This document shows positions 24,056-34,897 of a DNA stretch of 64,000 nt, piece by piece. The translations under genes and the position numbers were made by a program. How positions within the stretch are numbered: position 1 is the first letter of the stretch; every line of letters begins with the position of its first letter. The notes beneath the pieces were generated by a model. It searched no databases and was not told the DNA's origin. It saw only the letters and a list, made by a program, of their open reading frames with translations. The DNA is from Trichaptum fuscoviolaceum (Eukaryota; Basidiomycota; Agaricomycetes; Hymenochaetales; Trichaptaceae): contig CAJSYZ010000010.1 in the NCBI GenBank assembly GCA_910574455.1, positions 772,770-836,769 of the forward strand, in the 5' to 3' direction.

Positions 24056-25482
24056 ATGCCTGCGATCCGTCACACATCCAGAACTTCGAGTCGGTCAAAT
24101 GGTATGTGATCGTTTTCAGACGACTCGACGACAAGACTAACTGCCAAACCGCATCTTAACGCGTCTTAGTGAACGACGAGGATGCGCCATTCTTGCAGAA
24201 CCGACCTAGTCATGGGATGGCAGAGCTTTGGATAAACAAGTATATCAAAGACTCGAACGCCCTTCGTCACGCACTCCCATCCCTCATCGAGCCGCCTGTT
24301 ACACCCTCAACCATATCCACAAATCCGTCACCCCCATCGTATGCTACCGAGTCATGGGAAAAATCGTCCAGCACCTCATCTCCAACTGCTATCAACTTCG
24401 AGGCACCCCGGACTACGACTCCCGTCAAGGCATATCATTCGCGCGGACATCGCGCAGCCAAGGCTTCTGCATCGCCGAGAAAAAAGAAGCCGCAAAACGC
24501 ATTCTTGATTTTCAGGAATTATCTGAATGCGCAAGGCGCATTCCTTGCGACGAAACAACAAAATGAGATCTCCGCCAAAGCTGGAGAGCTTTGGGGTAAG
24601 CTCAGCAAGGAGGCCCGAAAGAAATTCTACGAATTGGCAGAATTGGAGAAGCTTAAAATGCAGAGAGAGCATGAAGCACTGGAGGTGCAGGGTGAATTAG
24701 GAGAGTGCAGCAAGAGGGGCGGAGGTCAGGAAGAGAAATCATCAGTAAATTATGGGCTACAGAGGTGGGCGAGAGAGCCAAGGGTAGAGGTTGCCGTTCA
24801 CGACCAGTCGTCATCTAACTCTTGCCGGTTCGAGCAGTTACAAGATTTGCTCCCCCAGACACTCACCAAGGCACCTCACATCAAGAAGGAGGTCCAGTCA
24901 CCGACATCAATTTCTTCCTTTAATGAGAGCATTTCATCACTGCGGAGCAGGGCAACAACGCCTTCGCTCACTTTCTCTTCATCAAGCTCAAGCTCGAGTT
25001 CAATTTCCTCGCCTGCCGAATCTGAGTTCTCGTCCGGTCAAATCGACTTCTCTTTCTCGGCATCTTGTTCTTCACGAGCATCTGAGACTACTGATCTTCC
25101 CCATTCCCTTCTTCCTGACCCTTCCACCGAATGGTGGCGCATTGAGGATGGCCTATTCGACAGGACTATTGACCCTATTGCTGAAGATCCATTTGTAAGT
25201 TCTCTTCCTTCCCTGCGGACGGTCTGACTGACCTCCACGATGTAGTTTCCGTCTACCCATGGGCTCATTCTTCCATCCTATGTGGCCGCATACCTTGGAG
25301 CTGTCTGTCGTTCCCCCGCAAATAGCTCCAGCAGCACTAAATTACCTGCCAGTGTCTACTCCACTGGATTCGATGCAATGTATCCGCCTCTCCAGAACTA
25401 CATCAATCCTCTGGCATCGGATTGGAATGGAGGGAAGTCGACTTGTAACGTTTCCGGCGGCAAACATTCGTCTCTTTCGTAA
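24056..25482 (+). CDS. HMG-box transcription factor (MATA-HMG type)
   Basis: Three exons: 24056-24101, 24170-25194, and a last exon that follows the GTAAGT...GTAG intron after EDPF and ends at 25482. The N-terminus MPAIRHTSRTSSRSN is followed by a Ser/Pro/Thr-rich stretch. A single HMG box begins RKKKPQNAFLIFRNYLNAQ, continues through AGELWGKLSKEARKKFYELA and ends LEKLKMQREH. The PQNAFLIFR start is typical of sequence-specific fungal HMG factors of the mating-type/pheromone-response kind, not of abundant chromatin HMGB proteins. The C-terminal half is serine-rich with acidic patches, as in activation regions. Target genes cannot be told. There is no homeodomain or pheromone receptor nearby, so this is not evidence for a mating locus. 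Confidence 0.82.
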
Positions 25483-25823
25483 TTTCTTCCTTTTCTCAGC
25501 TCATCCATGTTCAACTGGTCTTCATATATTCTCCTTTACCCTTTCCTTCGTTGCATTTTCGCAAGGCTTGATGCTGCCATTCTACTATTCGACTTCGTCA
25601 CTGTACAGTTTTCCGATATATATATATTACCCTACATATTTGATACACTTTTTAGAAAGCCCTGCCATCTCACAAGTCACCAGGTATCTGACAGACACGA
25701 AGTTCATACTTGTTGTTCAATCCCACAATGTCGTACTTTCATAAGTTATACATTGATCAAGATCATGAACAATGCAGGTAAGATGATGATAGTTATTTCT
25801 GATTCATGACTTGTCGGAGCCGC
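25483..25823. other. Convergent spacer
   Basis: AT-rich 3' region of the HMG gene and of the farnesyltransferase gene. No gene was seen. Confidence 0.5.
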
Positions 25824-27104
25824 TCAAGCCGCTTGCACTTCCTGAATACGATGTTCCCAATATCTGCCAGACCGTGAAAATGTTCAATGGGAAGAACAGC
25901 ACAGGAATTGAATGGACTCACTTTCTTCGAATTGTGTCATGCTCTTCTGCGAGAGATCTGAATAACTGCTTAATAGTGAGAGCATGTCTTGTAGACACAA
26001 GGATAAAAGCACGCACCAAGATTGCCTTTGGACTATCGTCGCCACCGGCTGATTCATATACATCTGCGAGGAACTCAATGGCGTGGGGGCAGGGTAGCTC
26101 AGCACCACGAGAGGGTCGAGGATTCTCGAGGTCCACTACGGACTCGTCTGTTTCTTGACCTTCTGGCTTCCCAACGGCATACAGCTGTGCAAACTGTGCA
26201 AGGAACGCATACGGAATCCCAGCATGATCAAGTACACCCCGCAGATAGTTCCACGCACTAGCGTTATTTGGCGCGAGTGCGATCTTTTCCTTCGCAAAGG
26301 CTAGCTCGCGCTTGAGGACCGCATCGCGGTCTTCCTCGCCTTCGTGTAGACCTGACTGAAAGACGACGAAGAACCGATGGTGCCATGCTGAGTTGTTCCG
26401 TACGTCTTCCTCTAACATCTTCTCGACGTACTCGAGCTCCTTCGTCCATATGACATGTGGAGGGTTGAAGTGCGCGAGGAGCCACTGGCGGTATGCCCAT
26501 GTATGATAGTTCTTCGCATCCGAGCGCAGCCCGCTTTCGATGAATCCAAGTTCGCGTTCGATACCTGCTTGCACTGCGGCAGGATCCTCTGGGTCTGGGG
26601 ACCCGGCTGTCAGCGCACCCCGGAGCAGTAAGAGACGGCGATGGTGCCAAACTTGGTACGTCTTCAAGTACTTCTCGGCAAGCTCGTCCATCAGCTCCAG
26701 CTCTTTGTCGAGAGGAGCCTTGATCGCGATCAGTGTCTGATAGCGATATTGCCTACGACATCCTTTCAACGGCAAGTCAAAGAAGCATATTCAGCAACAC
26801 ACCATGCAGAATAATGTCCTGGATTCAGGCGAATGACTCGCTCAGTCAATTCCAATACACGTTCACTCAACTCTCCTTTCTTTACAATCCCGCGAAAGTA
26901 ATCGGTTGCATCCTTGTCTTTATAAGTGACTTTAGCCCACAAATGTTAGTAAGGACGTCGAAGACAAACGAGCATACAAGCTTCCGTGTAAAAGATTGGT
27001 ACGATAGGGTTTGCGTTAGGTTCATGTTGAGCTACAGGCGCTACGTCGGCCCAGTCAGGCCGCTCAGCAAAGAGTGCATCAGAGTCGGACATCGTAGTTG
27101 ACAT
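25824..27104 (-). CDS. RAM2: Protein farnesyltransferase / geranylgeranyltransferase I alpha subunit
   Basis: This is a five-exon minus-strand gene, starting MSTTMSDSDALFAERPDWAD. Repeated prenyltransferase-alpha motifs are visible: LNPGHYSAW, KTYQVWHHRRLLL, DAKNYHTWAYRQWLL, DVRNNSAWHHRFFV and NNASAWNYLRGVL, each carrying the Trp/Arg-rich helix-turn-helix. The last two short exons read LFRSLAEEHDTIRR and YWEHRIQEVQAA, the conserved C-terminus, restored by splicing across a GTGCGT and a GTGAGT donor. The alpha subunit pairs with farnesyl- or geranylgeranyl-specific beta subunits to prenylate CaaX proteins such as Ras, Rho and, in mushrooms, mating pheromone precursors. It is cytosolic and essential in yeast. 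The upstream in-frame ATG at 27182 would add residues unlike the family. Confidence 0.92.
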
Positions 27105-27458
27105 GAACTTCCAGGAAGAATAGTTGAGACAACCGGGAAGTAGACAAAAGTTACATTTTGGTATGAAGAGCGCCAGGCCCACAACAACGCACCATGATCA
27201 CTTTCGGCATTCAGTCGCACCCGATACAGTCATACAAATAAACAATTCTGTATCGCCAATAAATACGCCGGGTCAAGGCAATCACACTTGTTCATAGTCT
27301 TTCGGAGTGAAGATATAAGATAACATTGAACAATCGTGGATCATCATAAAGTATCAGGTTTAGTGCATTACGATTACAAAACTCAGTCAATTAAGGGGAA
27401 CAAGGGAATGCGGTGAAACATGAAGACGAAAAAAGAAACTGTCCTTGCAGCGCACTTC
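27105..27458. other. Spacer
   Basis: Promoter of the farnesyltransferase gene and 3' region of the ALY/Yra1 gene. No gene was seen. Confidence 0.5.
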
Positions 27459-29107
27459 TCAAGCAGCGGGTGCAACGGCAGCTGGTTGATTCGTAGCCGC
27501 AGAATAGTCCTAAGTTAATAGCATTAGAGAAGTGCCAACTTACAGTCGTACATGCTAGCGTACCTCCATTTCAGCATCCAGATCCTCAGCCGTCTTCGGG
27601 ACCTTAGGAGCACGCTTTGCACGACCCCCCACACGTCCGCGTCTCGGACGACCTCCACTCCTGGTTGATTATGATGAGTCGGAGTTCCATTCACAGATGA
27701 AATCGAAGATCAACGAACCTCTGAACGCCCTCCATTGGCGCCGCGCCTCCCGCAGGCCTCGGGGCAGGAGTAACACGGTTCAAAAGAGGAGCAGGAGGAG
27801 CCTTGGCGGGATCAAACATCAACTCGATTTTCATTGGCTTTCCTGGTGGTCGGATAGGTCGCAGGAAGGGTCGAATGCGGTGGCAGATTAGCATGCGAAA
27901 GGTAAAGCAGAGATCATCAGTCGAATGTTCGCAAGGCCAAAGGCAGAACGACGTCAAAGGAATAAACACTAATTGTAGGCCAGCATCGCTTTCTCGCCGC
28001 CACCGCTCAGCAGCCTCTCACCCCCCAACTCGACATGAAGCAATCGTGGCAAAAGCAACCCTGAAACCGAGTTGTTGCTTTATACCAAGTACTTTGATTG
28101 AAACGATGTCGAGTAATGCGTGCGATTTGCAAACACAGCAACGAGCCCCGAGACCATAGTTGATCCCAGCGCCTCGAAGCGTAATCACAAGCTCAACCAT
28201 TAAGCGCCCGACTCGACTGCGCAACTTGACGAAGTATGCCAACAGGAGTGTAAACGGGGCTGGGAGGGGCAGACATCTTGTAGAAATGCATCAACGCTGG
28301 CCAGGCGAGTAAAGATGCACAAGATGTCGCCTACAAACAACCGGGAAGCAATTCACCGGAAGTCTTCATCTCCAATGGATTTAAGAGCAATTGATGCGGT
28401 GATCATCACGGACATCTAGCGCAGCAGAGGAATGAGTGGTGCTTATGTTGTGGCATCGTGCGTTCGCCACGTAGCAAACCGCCAAGACTCGAAGATTGCA
28501 GTGTGGTACGAAGCATGGGGACAGAAAAAAGGTCGGATTTACTAACTTCCGTCAATGAGGCGATTGTTGTAAAGTTCGTACGCCTTCGAGCCATCACCCT
28601 TTTTCGCGAAGACAACCGTCGCAGAGCCACTCCATTTGCCATTCGAGTTGTATATGAGGTGGATATCTTTGACTGCGCCGACTGTTCCAGTGAACAAGTC
28701 CTGTTATGAAAGAGAATGCATTAGAAAAGTCACAAAAATGAAGGAAGAAAATATACCTTAATCTGAGCTTCATTCACATCAAATGGAAGACCGGAGACCA
28801 TAATCTTCTCTGCTATCTGTTGAGGTGCGATGGTCGCGGGTTTGACGTTGGATATCTTGCGAGCCCTTGTAGCAGCAGCAGCAGCGGCCCCAGCCCTCGA
28901 ACCCAATGCCTGAGCCTTTGGTCCTCCGCCACCGCGGCGACGACCGTTACCTTTGCGAGGCTTGCTTTGGATGATCTTGAAAACGCGAAGAGAGGGGAAT
29001 GCGGTAAGTCAAAAAGTCAATGTTGAGGAAGTCGCGGTGGGTGGTTCTCCACTCCTCCACGAAAAGCGGTGGCAGAGCATACTAACATCGTCAAGAGACT
29101 TATCCAT
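27459..29107 (-). CDS. YRA1: ALY/REF (Yra1-type) mRNA export adaptor, THO complex subunit 4
   Basis: This minus-strand gene starts MDKSLDDIIQSKPRK, the UAP56/Sub2-binding box, rebuilt over intron 1. An RG-rich spacer (GNGRRRGGGG) follows, then one RRM with KIMVSGLPFDVNEAQIKDLF (RNP2 region) and GSATVVFAKK (RNP1 region). A variable RGG-like tail, GGRPRRGRVGGRAKRAPK, comes next, and the protein ends ATNQPAAVAPAA. It loads onto spliced mRNA and hands it to the Mex67 export receptor. The unusual feature is the intron at 27843-28545: 703 bases, ten times the local norm, splitting the RRM just before GRKPMKIELMF (donor GTTAGT). Yeast YRA1 is known to be autoregulated through a similarly long, poorly spliced intron, so regulation through this intron is a reasonable inference. 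Confidence 0.9.
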
Positions 29108-29354
29108 CGTTGTCGAGGAGTGCAAAAGTGTAGAAAACTTGATTAAACGAGTCTTGAGGGAGAGAAGACTGGGTGGGCAGAGTGATGGCGACTGACAAGG
29201 GGCGTTCGAACCAGTGCAACCAATAAATAAGACCGCGTTGCGGAGTTTGAAACCATCCCCTTTTATCCTCAGCCCTGACTCACTTAAACCCTTCGGTACC
29301 TAAAAATCTTTTACTTCAAATCAATCTTCTTTCTCAAATAAATATCCCCCCAAG
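29108..29354. promoter_or_regulatory. Bidirectional promoter, ALY/Yra1 (-) and RPC7 (+)
   Basis: Only 247 bases separate the two divergent start codons, so both promoters must share this segment. The right half is pyrimidine-rich (a CT-rich leader ends just before the RPC7 start), as often seen at fungal start sites. No clear TATA box was seen. Confidence 0.6.
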
Positions 29355-30282
29355 ATGTCTCGAGGAGGACGTGGAGGAAGGGGCGGAGGGCGGGGAGGAT
29401 TTGGCGGCAGAGGCGGATTTGGTGCAAACAATCTGCCCCCAATGGGCCTGACATTCGCAGATATTCAGAACATGTCAAGGGAGGCAGGAGATTTATATCC
29501 TGTATGCATTCCTTTCACTCTTGGGATGATATAGTTTCTCATCATCTTGTTGCTACGCAAGAAAGGTGATGGACCCACTGCCAGTGCTAACTAGCTTTAC
29601 GGACGAAGAAAAACGTATCGTCCAACTGCAAAATGGATTTGCTACACGCCTACGGCAGTCAGCATACTACGTCGTAGAATCTGTGAAGTCTGACGGTATG
29701 TCTCGCTGACATACTCGAAATTAAGGTGTATCTAATGAGTCCAGAAAAGAACTCCCGCGATACTCAGACAAATACCGCCCATCCCCTGCAGCTCAACCAA
29801 CGTTGAAACGCAAGGATTTGCACCAACCTTTCTTCCCCGGCGAGATATTTGAAGATTACTTCAATCCCAAGAGGAGGAAAAAACGTAAGTCTTTCTGGAG
29901 CACTTCCAATAGATTGTTGACCCTCTCTGTCGGTAAAAGTGAAGAAGATTGGCGGGAAAAAGGTAGTCTTGGATGACATTGCAGACGGGGATGAAGATCA
30001 GGTATTTATTACGTTCTGTTGGCCATTGAAACTACACAATAAAGTGCTCAATGTCTGGTGCTAGGAAAAGTCAGATGAAGAGCGGTCTGATGCAGGGTCC
30101 CAGGAACCTGAGTCGGATTATGATGATGAAGATGAAAATGACTATGAAGACAACTACTTCGACAACGGAGAAGAGGACAATTTGGATGACATGGGAGGCG
30201 GACTCGGAAATGATAACGCTGGTCAGTAACTTCGCACTCTTCTGCGGTTGCAGTTCTGATGCCCGATACAGATTACGACTAA
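29355..30282 (+). CDS. RPC31: RNA polymerase III subunit RPC7 (Rpc31)
   Basis: This is a six-exon plus-strand gene. The N-terminus is a glycine/arginine-rich run starting MSRGGRGGRGGGRGG, followed by NLPPMGLTFADIQNMSRE, the conserved start of the RPC7/Rpc31 family. After two introns comes VMDPLPVLTSFTDEEKRIV and then YSDKYRPSPAAQPTLKRKDL with FFPGEIFEDYFNPKRRKK. The C-terminus is a long acidic tail (SDYDDEDENDYEDNYFDNGE) ending DYD after a two-codon last exon. Length, the proline/tyrosine motif and the acidic tail all fit. The subunit belongs to the Rpc82-Rpc34-Rpc31 trimer that helps Pol III initiate at tRNA and 5S genes. It is nuclear. Confidence 0.85.
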
Positions 30283-30454
30283 AACGATAGTAGCGACAAA
30301 GCTTCAATTGTATAATCTGTATAATCATTTTCACACCAGGTTACAGCAAAAGCGAAAGAACCGCTCTATAACTTACGCTCCCGAGCTTTCGCGTTCAAGC
30401 AACGCTTGGTCTAAATCTAATTCTAAATTCATATCTGGGCCCTAGTCTCAACCA

Positions 30455-31556
30455 TTACTTGAGCTCCGGGAAGACTTGCTCAAAGGCTTTTTCGCACTTC
30501 TCGCGGAAGATAAAATCGGCGAAGCGATCATAGTTATTTGGTTCCGGGTCAAAAACCGCAATTTTCCCACCTCGTCTATGGATGCGGTATGCATGGCTTG
30601 ACGCAGGGTAAACCTGATGAGAAGCAATCAGCATGACTTTAGTTCGGATTTTCAAATGGCAGCGAGGGAACGAACCGTTGCAGATGTGCCTACTAGAAGA
30701 CACATGTCGGCTTTGAAGACGAGTTTATTGATCTCGTCGAGCTTGTATGGCTTCTCGTCGAAAAACACGACTCCAGGGCGGGCGATCGCACCACATTTTG
30801 GGCAGTGCGGAAGTTTTGACTCCGGTATGTCATTAGGCTTGGTTCCCGCATCTTGATAGCCCTTAAGCTTCGCTTCAGCCTCTCCCAGCGCCGGGCACAA
30901 GGACTCCGACAAGTCTTCTTCGCAGTAGTCGCACGCAGAACACTTCACATCGAACAACCTGCCATGCATCTCTATTATCGAATCTTTGGACACCTTCCCT
31001 GTGGAAGATATATCTGGTGATTGGGTAACCTCCTTTTCGAGATCTTCAAGTGTACGAAACGGACAGTCTGTCTACATTCTGGGTGATGAGATGAAAACTC
31101 TTCGCGCTCGGTGCGACAACTTTGAGATAACCCGGAATGGATAATTTGGCCAGTACCTTGTGTGCTCTGTTCGTTTTGGCTTCTAACGCTCTGAAAAATA
31201 TCAGATTTTCGTCAAGTCGACTTTTTTTGATACTACTCACTTTACTCTGCGATGATGATAAAACTGCCATACAAGGGATGGGTTAGCGGCAAAGGCACTT
31301 GGAGTGGCCAGTTGAAGGGGATCGAGAGACTGCCATATTCCTCCACCACTCCTGAATGTAGGAATACCTATACGAACGACTATTAGCTTCCTTGGGAGAA
31401 ATCAGTATATAAGAATCTATGTTCTTCATCTTCACCTGAACCAGCAGAAAGACCTGCACCGGCTAGACTCGTAAACCAGTCGTTACTGTTGATATGTTGA
31501 TGTAACGACTGGTACGACTCAATCATAAGTGGCCGAGTCACCTCAGAGCTCCCCAT
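30455..31556 (-). CDS. Sirtuin (SIRT5-like NAD-dependent deacylase), 5' end supplied by a transposon
   Basis: This minus-strand gene has several exons. NAD-binding motif [24 protein letters not shown], the catalytic histidine in [11 protein letters not shown], zinc cysteines in CSAC...CPKCGA, and LLVGTSATV are all present. FYHHRR supplies the Tyr-x-x-Arg pair that in SIRT5 binds succinyl/malonyl/glutaryl-lysine, so a deacylase of acidic acyl groups, usually mitochondrial, is likely. The first coding stretch, [20 protein letters not shown] and on to SLAG, is not sirtuin-like: it is read through the left inverted repeat (31463-31545) of the 5.9-kb element. No mitochondrial presequence is visible. 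The original first exon is therefore missing or displaced. Whether the chimeric start is used is unknown. Confidence 0.8.
31463..31545 (+). repeat. Left terminal inverted repeat, 83 bp
   Basis: Runs CTAGACTCGTAAACCAGTCG... inwards to ...GAGTCACCTCA. It matches the reverse complement of 37314-37396 at 72 of 83 positions; positions 41-60 are identical and most differences are in the central spacer. Within it, CCAGTCGTTAC and GTAACGACTGG face each other over a 15-base spacer, so each end carries two facing copies of one motif. Confidence 0.85.
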
Positions 31557-31744
31557 ATTTCCTAAAAAGTATTCACTCTTTAAGGAAGGACCCTAAGCTG
31601 TGGCTGTGAGAGTGAGAAAGTAAGACAAAACGAGTGCTAAAGTCACACGCGATTTGCGCCGGTCATAGGCGCGTCGCGCGCTTATACGCGTCTTTTTTCC
31701 TACCACAACGTACACCGACGTCGTATTTATGTCGTAGTTAATTT

Positions 31745-34588
31745 ATGCAGTATTCTACACCACTAAAGCGCCCATTAGGGGAGCGTAATCAAAACACATT
31801 CATTGATGCTACTCTAGGTGAAAAAAGAGCATATAGAAAAAAACCTAAACTCGAGAGTACGGTCGATCTGAGCACAGTAGCTGCGACACCAAACAGCTCG
31901 GGCGCATTGTCACAATCCGAGACTCCTTCGAGAGCGAGCGCGATACGTTATAATCTACCTGAGTTATCAGCTTCTCCGCACCCGAGCGTCCGAACGCACA
32001 GTGATCCAGTTTCGCAGCCTCCGACCCGCGCCCGCAAGCCCAATGCTGTCGAAGTCATAAATCATATTCATGACTACCTCCAGCGCAGCAACTGGACCCT
32101 CCACGGCTTCCTGGATGCGCTCCTAACGACTTCCGAACAGCAAATGTTGGCGTACGTCTCGCGGACCTTGAATAGCCATGGTGGCAAGCTGTTGGGTCAG
32201 ACGGAGAAGAGGTGTCCGGGTATGGTTCGGAAATGGGTGGACGCGTATGTCGAGCGTCAGGCGGAGAAGGAAGGAGAGGGGCTCGTAGCTGAGATGATGC
32301 CGTCTCAAGATCTCAGCTATCTGCTCGCCGGCTTCTCGATGTCTGGAATCATGACGCGGACGCAAGCACGCTGTCCTTTACTGTGGAGGTGCCTTCGTTC
32401 GACTGGTCTTCGGTCGAAAAAAGAGGGGGAATCACAGAGAAGGAACCGGGATTTGGTGCGTGTTTTTTTGGTCTTGAGGAATGGTATCCGGCTCATATAA
32501 TTTGTAGGTATATACGACAGTCATTTGCATGCTTGCGCAAGCGCGCAGCGAGCGCGCAAATTCATTCCAGGTCGTCCTGAGCTTCTGGCTCTTAGCAAAT
32601 GGTGCCTCAAGGGCACTTTTTAATGTCCTGCATCACGCAGGGCTATCTGTGAGCTACAATACGGCCGTCAAGAAGCTCAAGGACCTCTCAATAGAGCGTC
32701 TTCAACAAATTCAAGCCCTTGTCAAGAATACACCATTTCTCATCAACTGGGACAATCTGTGTCTCAGATACGATGTCACTGAACAGCGCAAGGATAATAA
32801 ATCACGTTTTCTATCCGGGACAACCTCTTCAATTATTGAACTCATCAACATTCGACCAGGCGACCTCAAATCGTCTTCGCTAGCACCCCGCATATATCGC
32901 CTACCTAATATACAGTTTACCACACAAGACCTGCGTCCTTCTCTGCAACAAGAGCAGCAGCTTCAAGCCTCAATGCTATTTCATATAATCGACTTATTAT
33001 TTCAATATTATCCATCTTTGAAGTCTTGCTTTTGCGAGCGTCCGACACCCCCGGTTGTGCAGCTTATACCTGTACATAAAACCGTCCACCACTCCCTTCC
33101 CTATCTTACAATCGACGAGTCTTCCATTGAAGGAACCCTCAAGATTATCGAAACTATTATTTGCTCAGTATTGCGAATGAGCGCAGCGGATTTGCAAAAA
33201 CATGGTATAATAATTTGTTCCGGGGATCTCTTGACGTTTTCCTTAATAGACAAGGTGTGTATATATGTCTGGTATCAATTCATTTCTTATTAACTCATTG
33301 TATTATATTATAAAGGCATGCGCTGCGCGCAGATGCGACGAGGATTTCGTCGATAACCTAAGCAAGTGGGTTGATAAATTACTCGGCCTTTTTCATGTCA
33401 AAATGGCTGGGACTCGAATGGTCGGAAATGAGTATTGGGGGAAGCCAAACGGACGAGCATTATGGTCCCTTTGGAAGGTGAACGAATTGCTCTGTCGACG
33501 GCCCATTATCTGTGGCTGGAAAGCATCGAAACCTGCAGCTTTCCAGCCATTGACCAAACTCATTTTGACTTTTGCTTTGCCGGCAAACGTCCTCGATGGC
33601 TGGCGTTTGGAATGCGGCAAGGATTCGCTGTCAGACTGGGTGAAGGACGTCAGCGACATGCAAGACATCAAAAATACCGCTGAGCGCATTTTTGCTCGAA
33701 TCGCGTCGCGTCAACGAGTAGCGAAAATGCGAAGGGAGCCTAGAGACGCTCGTGATCTGGTGTTGGAAAACATCACCTTATTCAACTCCGATGCCCTCAT
33801 CTTACTTGAATTCAAGTCCGCCATACGAGAAGGAGATATCGGACGCGTTCTTAATGTCCTGGCATATTGGATGGTCGAGTTTAGGGGGACGGGCTCGATG
33901 CCAAAATACGCGGATGCATTGTTCGAGACGCTTCAGACATTGAAGCAGATGGACCCCGTTCGGAGGTACTCTTTTTTTACCCGCACCCCCTTTTTTACGT
34001 TCGTATAACTGACTTTCTTGTACAAAAAAAGGGAGGCGCATCTTATGAACTGGTTAGTGAATACATCTGGGAAGCCCGGTCGATTCAAGGAACTCGATCT
34101 TCTGCAGGAGCACGAGAACTTCTACGTTAAAGTGAGTTTTTTTTTGCTTCATTGAAATTCGTTGACCTGCTGACATGTTTTATATTCATTATAGATGATC
34201 TACCAGGCACGGGGTGTTAATGAAAACGACGAATGGCTTAGAGTTGTTAGTCTATGTTTATGGGCTCTCCGTAGTGTCCTTACACGCGTTGGAGAAGAAT
34301 ATGAGGTCCCACGAAACGGGACCTCGCACACCTCTCCGCATACTCAAAAGGATATAGATAGCTTAACGGAATACTTGCTAACGCATTCTGTCCAATCTTT
34401 CTGTCCTGGACGAGGCACTGGCGACGATGTCCTTGAGGCCCGTGATTTCTACACCAAAGGCGTTAAGTACAGTAACTCGGCGAAGGCCTTTAAGACCTTC
34501 TTTCGAGACGCGAGGAAGGCCTTCTACAATGTAAGACCAGCGTCTTCACAAATGGCAGACAAGCGAGAACCAGAGTCAGAGTCAGAGT

Positions 34589-34629
<41 letters not shown>

Positions 34630-34755
34630 TCAGAGGACGAATCCGACGAGGAACTTACGCAGGAAGACCTGGAAGGCAAAGACCCAGAATTTGCATCAAC
34701 TATTGCGGCTGTCCGCGACTTGGCACGGAGCCTTGATCTTGGAGTAGACTCGTAA
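31745..34755 (+). CDS. DUF6589-type protein, candidate transposase of the element
   Basis: Five exons (31745-32455, 32508-33254, 33316-33965, 34032-34131, 34195-34755) give 922 residues with all frames joining. The N-terminal ~110 residues are basic/serine-rich and may bind DNA. A helical region follows (VINHIHDYLQRSNWTLHGFL). The core has LSVSYNTAVKKL, NWDNLCLRYDVTEQR (Asp at about 319), VVQLIPVHKTVHHS, CSGDLLTFSLIDK (Asp at about 477) and GLFHVKMAG (about 510-518), which I recognise as the DUF6589 pattern expanded in mushroom genomes. The spaced WDN and GDxLT aspartates recall a DDE nuclease, but that is inference. The C-terminus has a Glu-Pro repeat and acidic tail. The stop codon lies inside an internal copy of the transposon end motif. 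The frame is intact, unlike the partner helicase. Confidence 0.82.
34567..34635 (+). repeat. Hexanucleotide repeat encoding Glu-Pro/Glu-Ser
   Basis: Tandem GAACCA and GAGTCA units inside the last DUF6589 exon give alternating EP and ES dipeptides before an acidic tail. Length polymorphism between copies would be expected. Confidence 0.8.
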
Positions 34756-34765
34756 ACCAGTCGTT
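34745..34765 (+). repeat. Internal copy of the transposon end motif
   Basis: These 21 bases are identical to the left terminal repeat at 31464-31484 and in the same orientation, reading TAGACTCGTAAACCAGTCGT plus one T. The match covers the last codons and TAA stop of the DUF6589 gene. Identity stops sharply after it. Confidence 0.8.
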
Positions 34766-34897
34766 TGGTAGTACATACTTACTTGGTACGCATGTTCAAT
34801 GACATTCACGGAAGACAACATCTGACTCTATCTACGAAGGAATTTACTTATTGTTATATATTTTATCAAAGTCACACAAGACTACGCTTCCATTAGG

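Noticed and set aside
24056..25482. Mating-type locus
   Set aside because: The HMG box is of the right class, but no homeodomain pair, pheromone receptor or pheromone gene was seen nearby.
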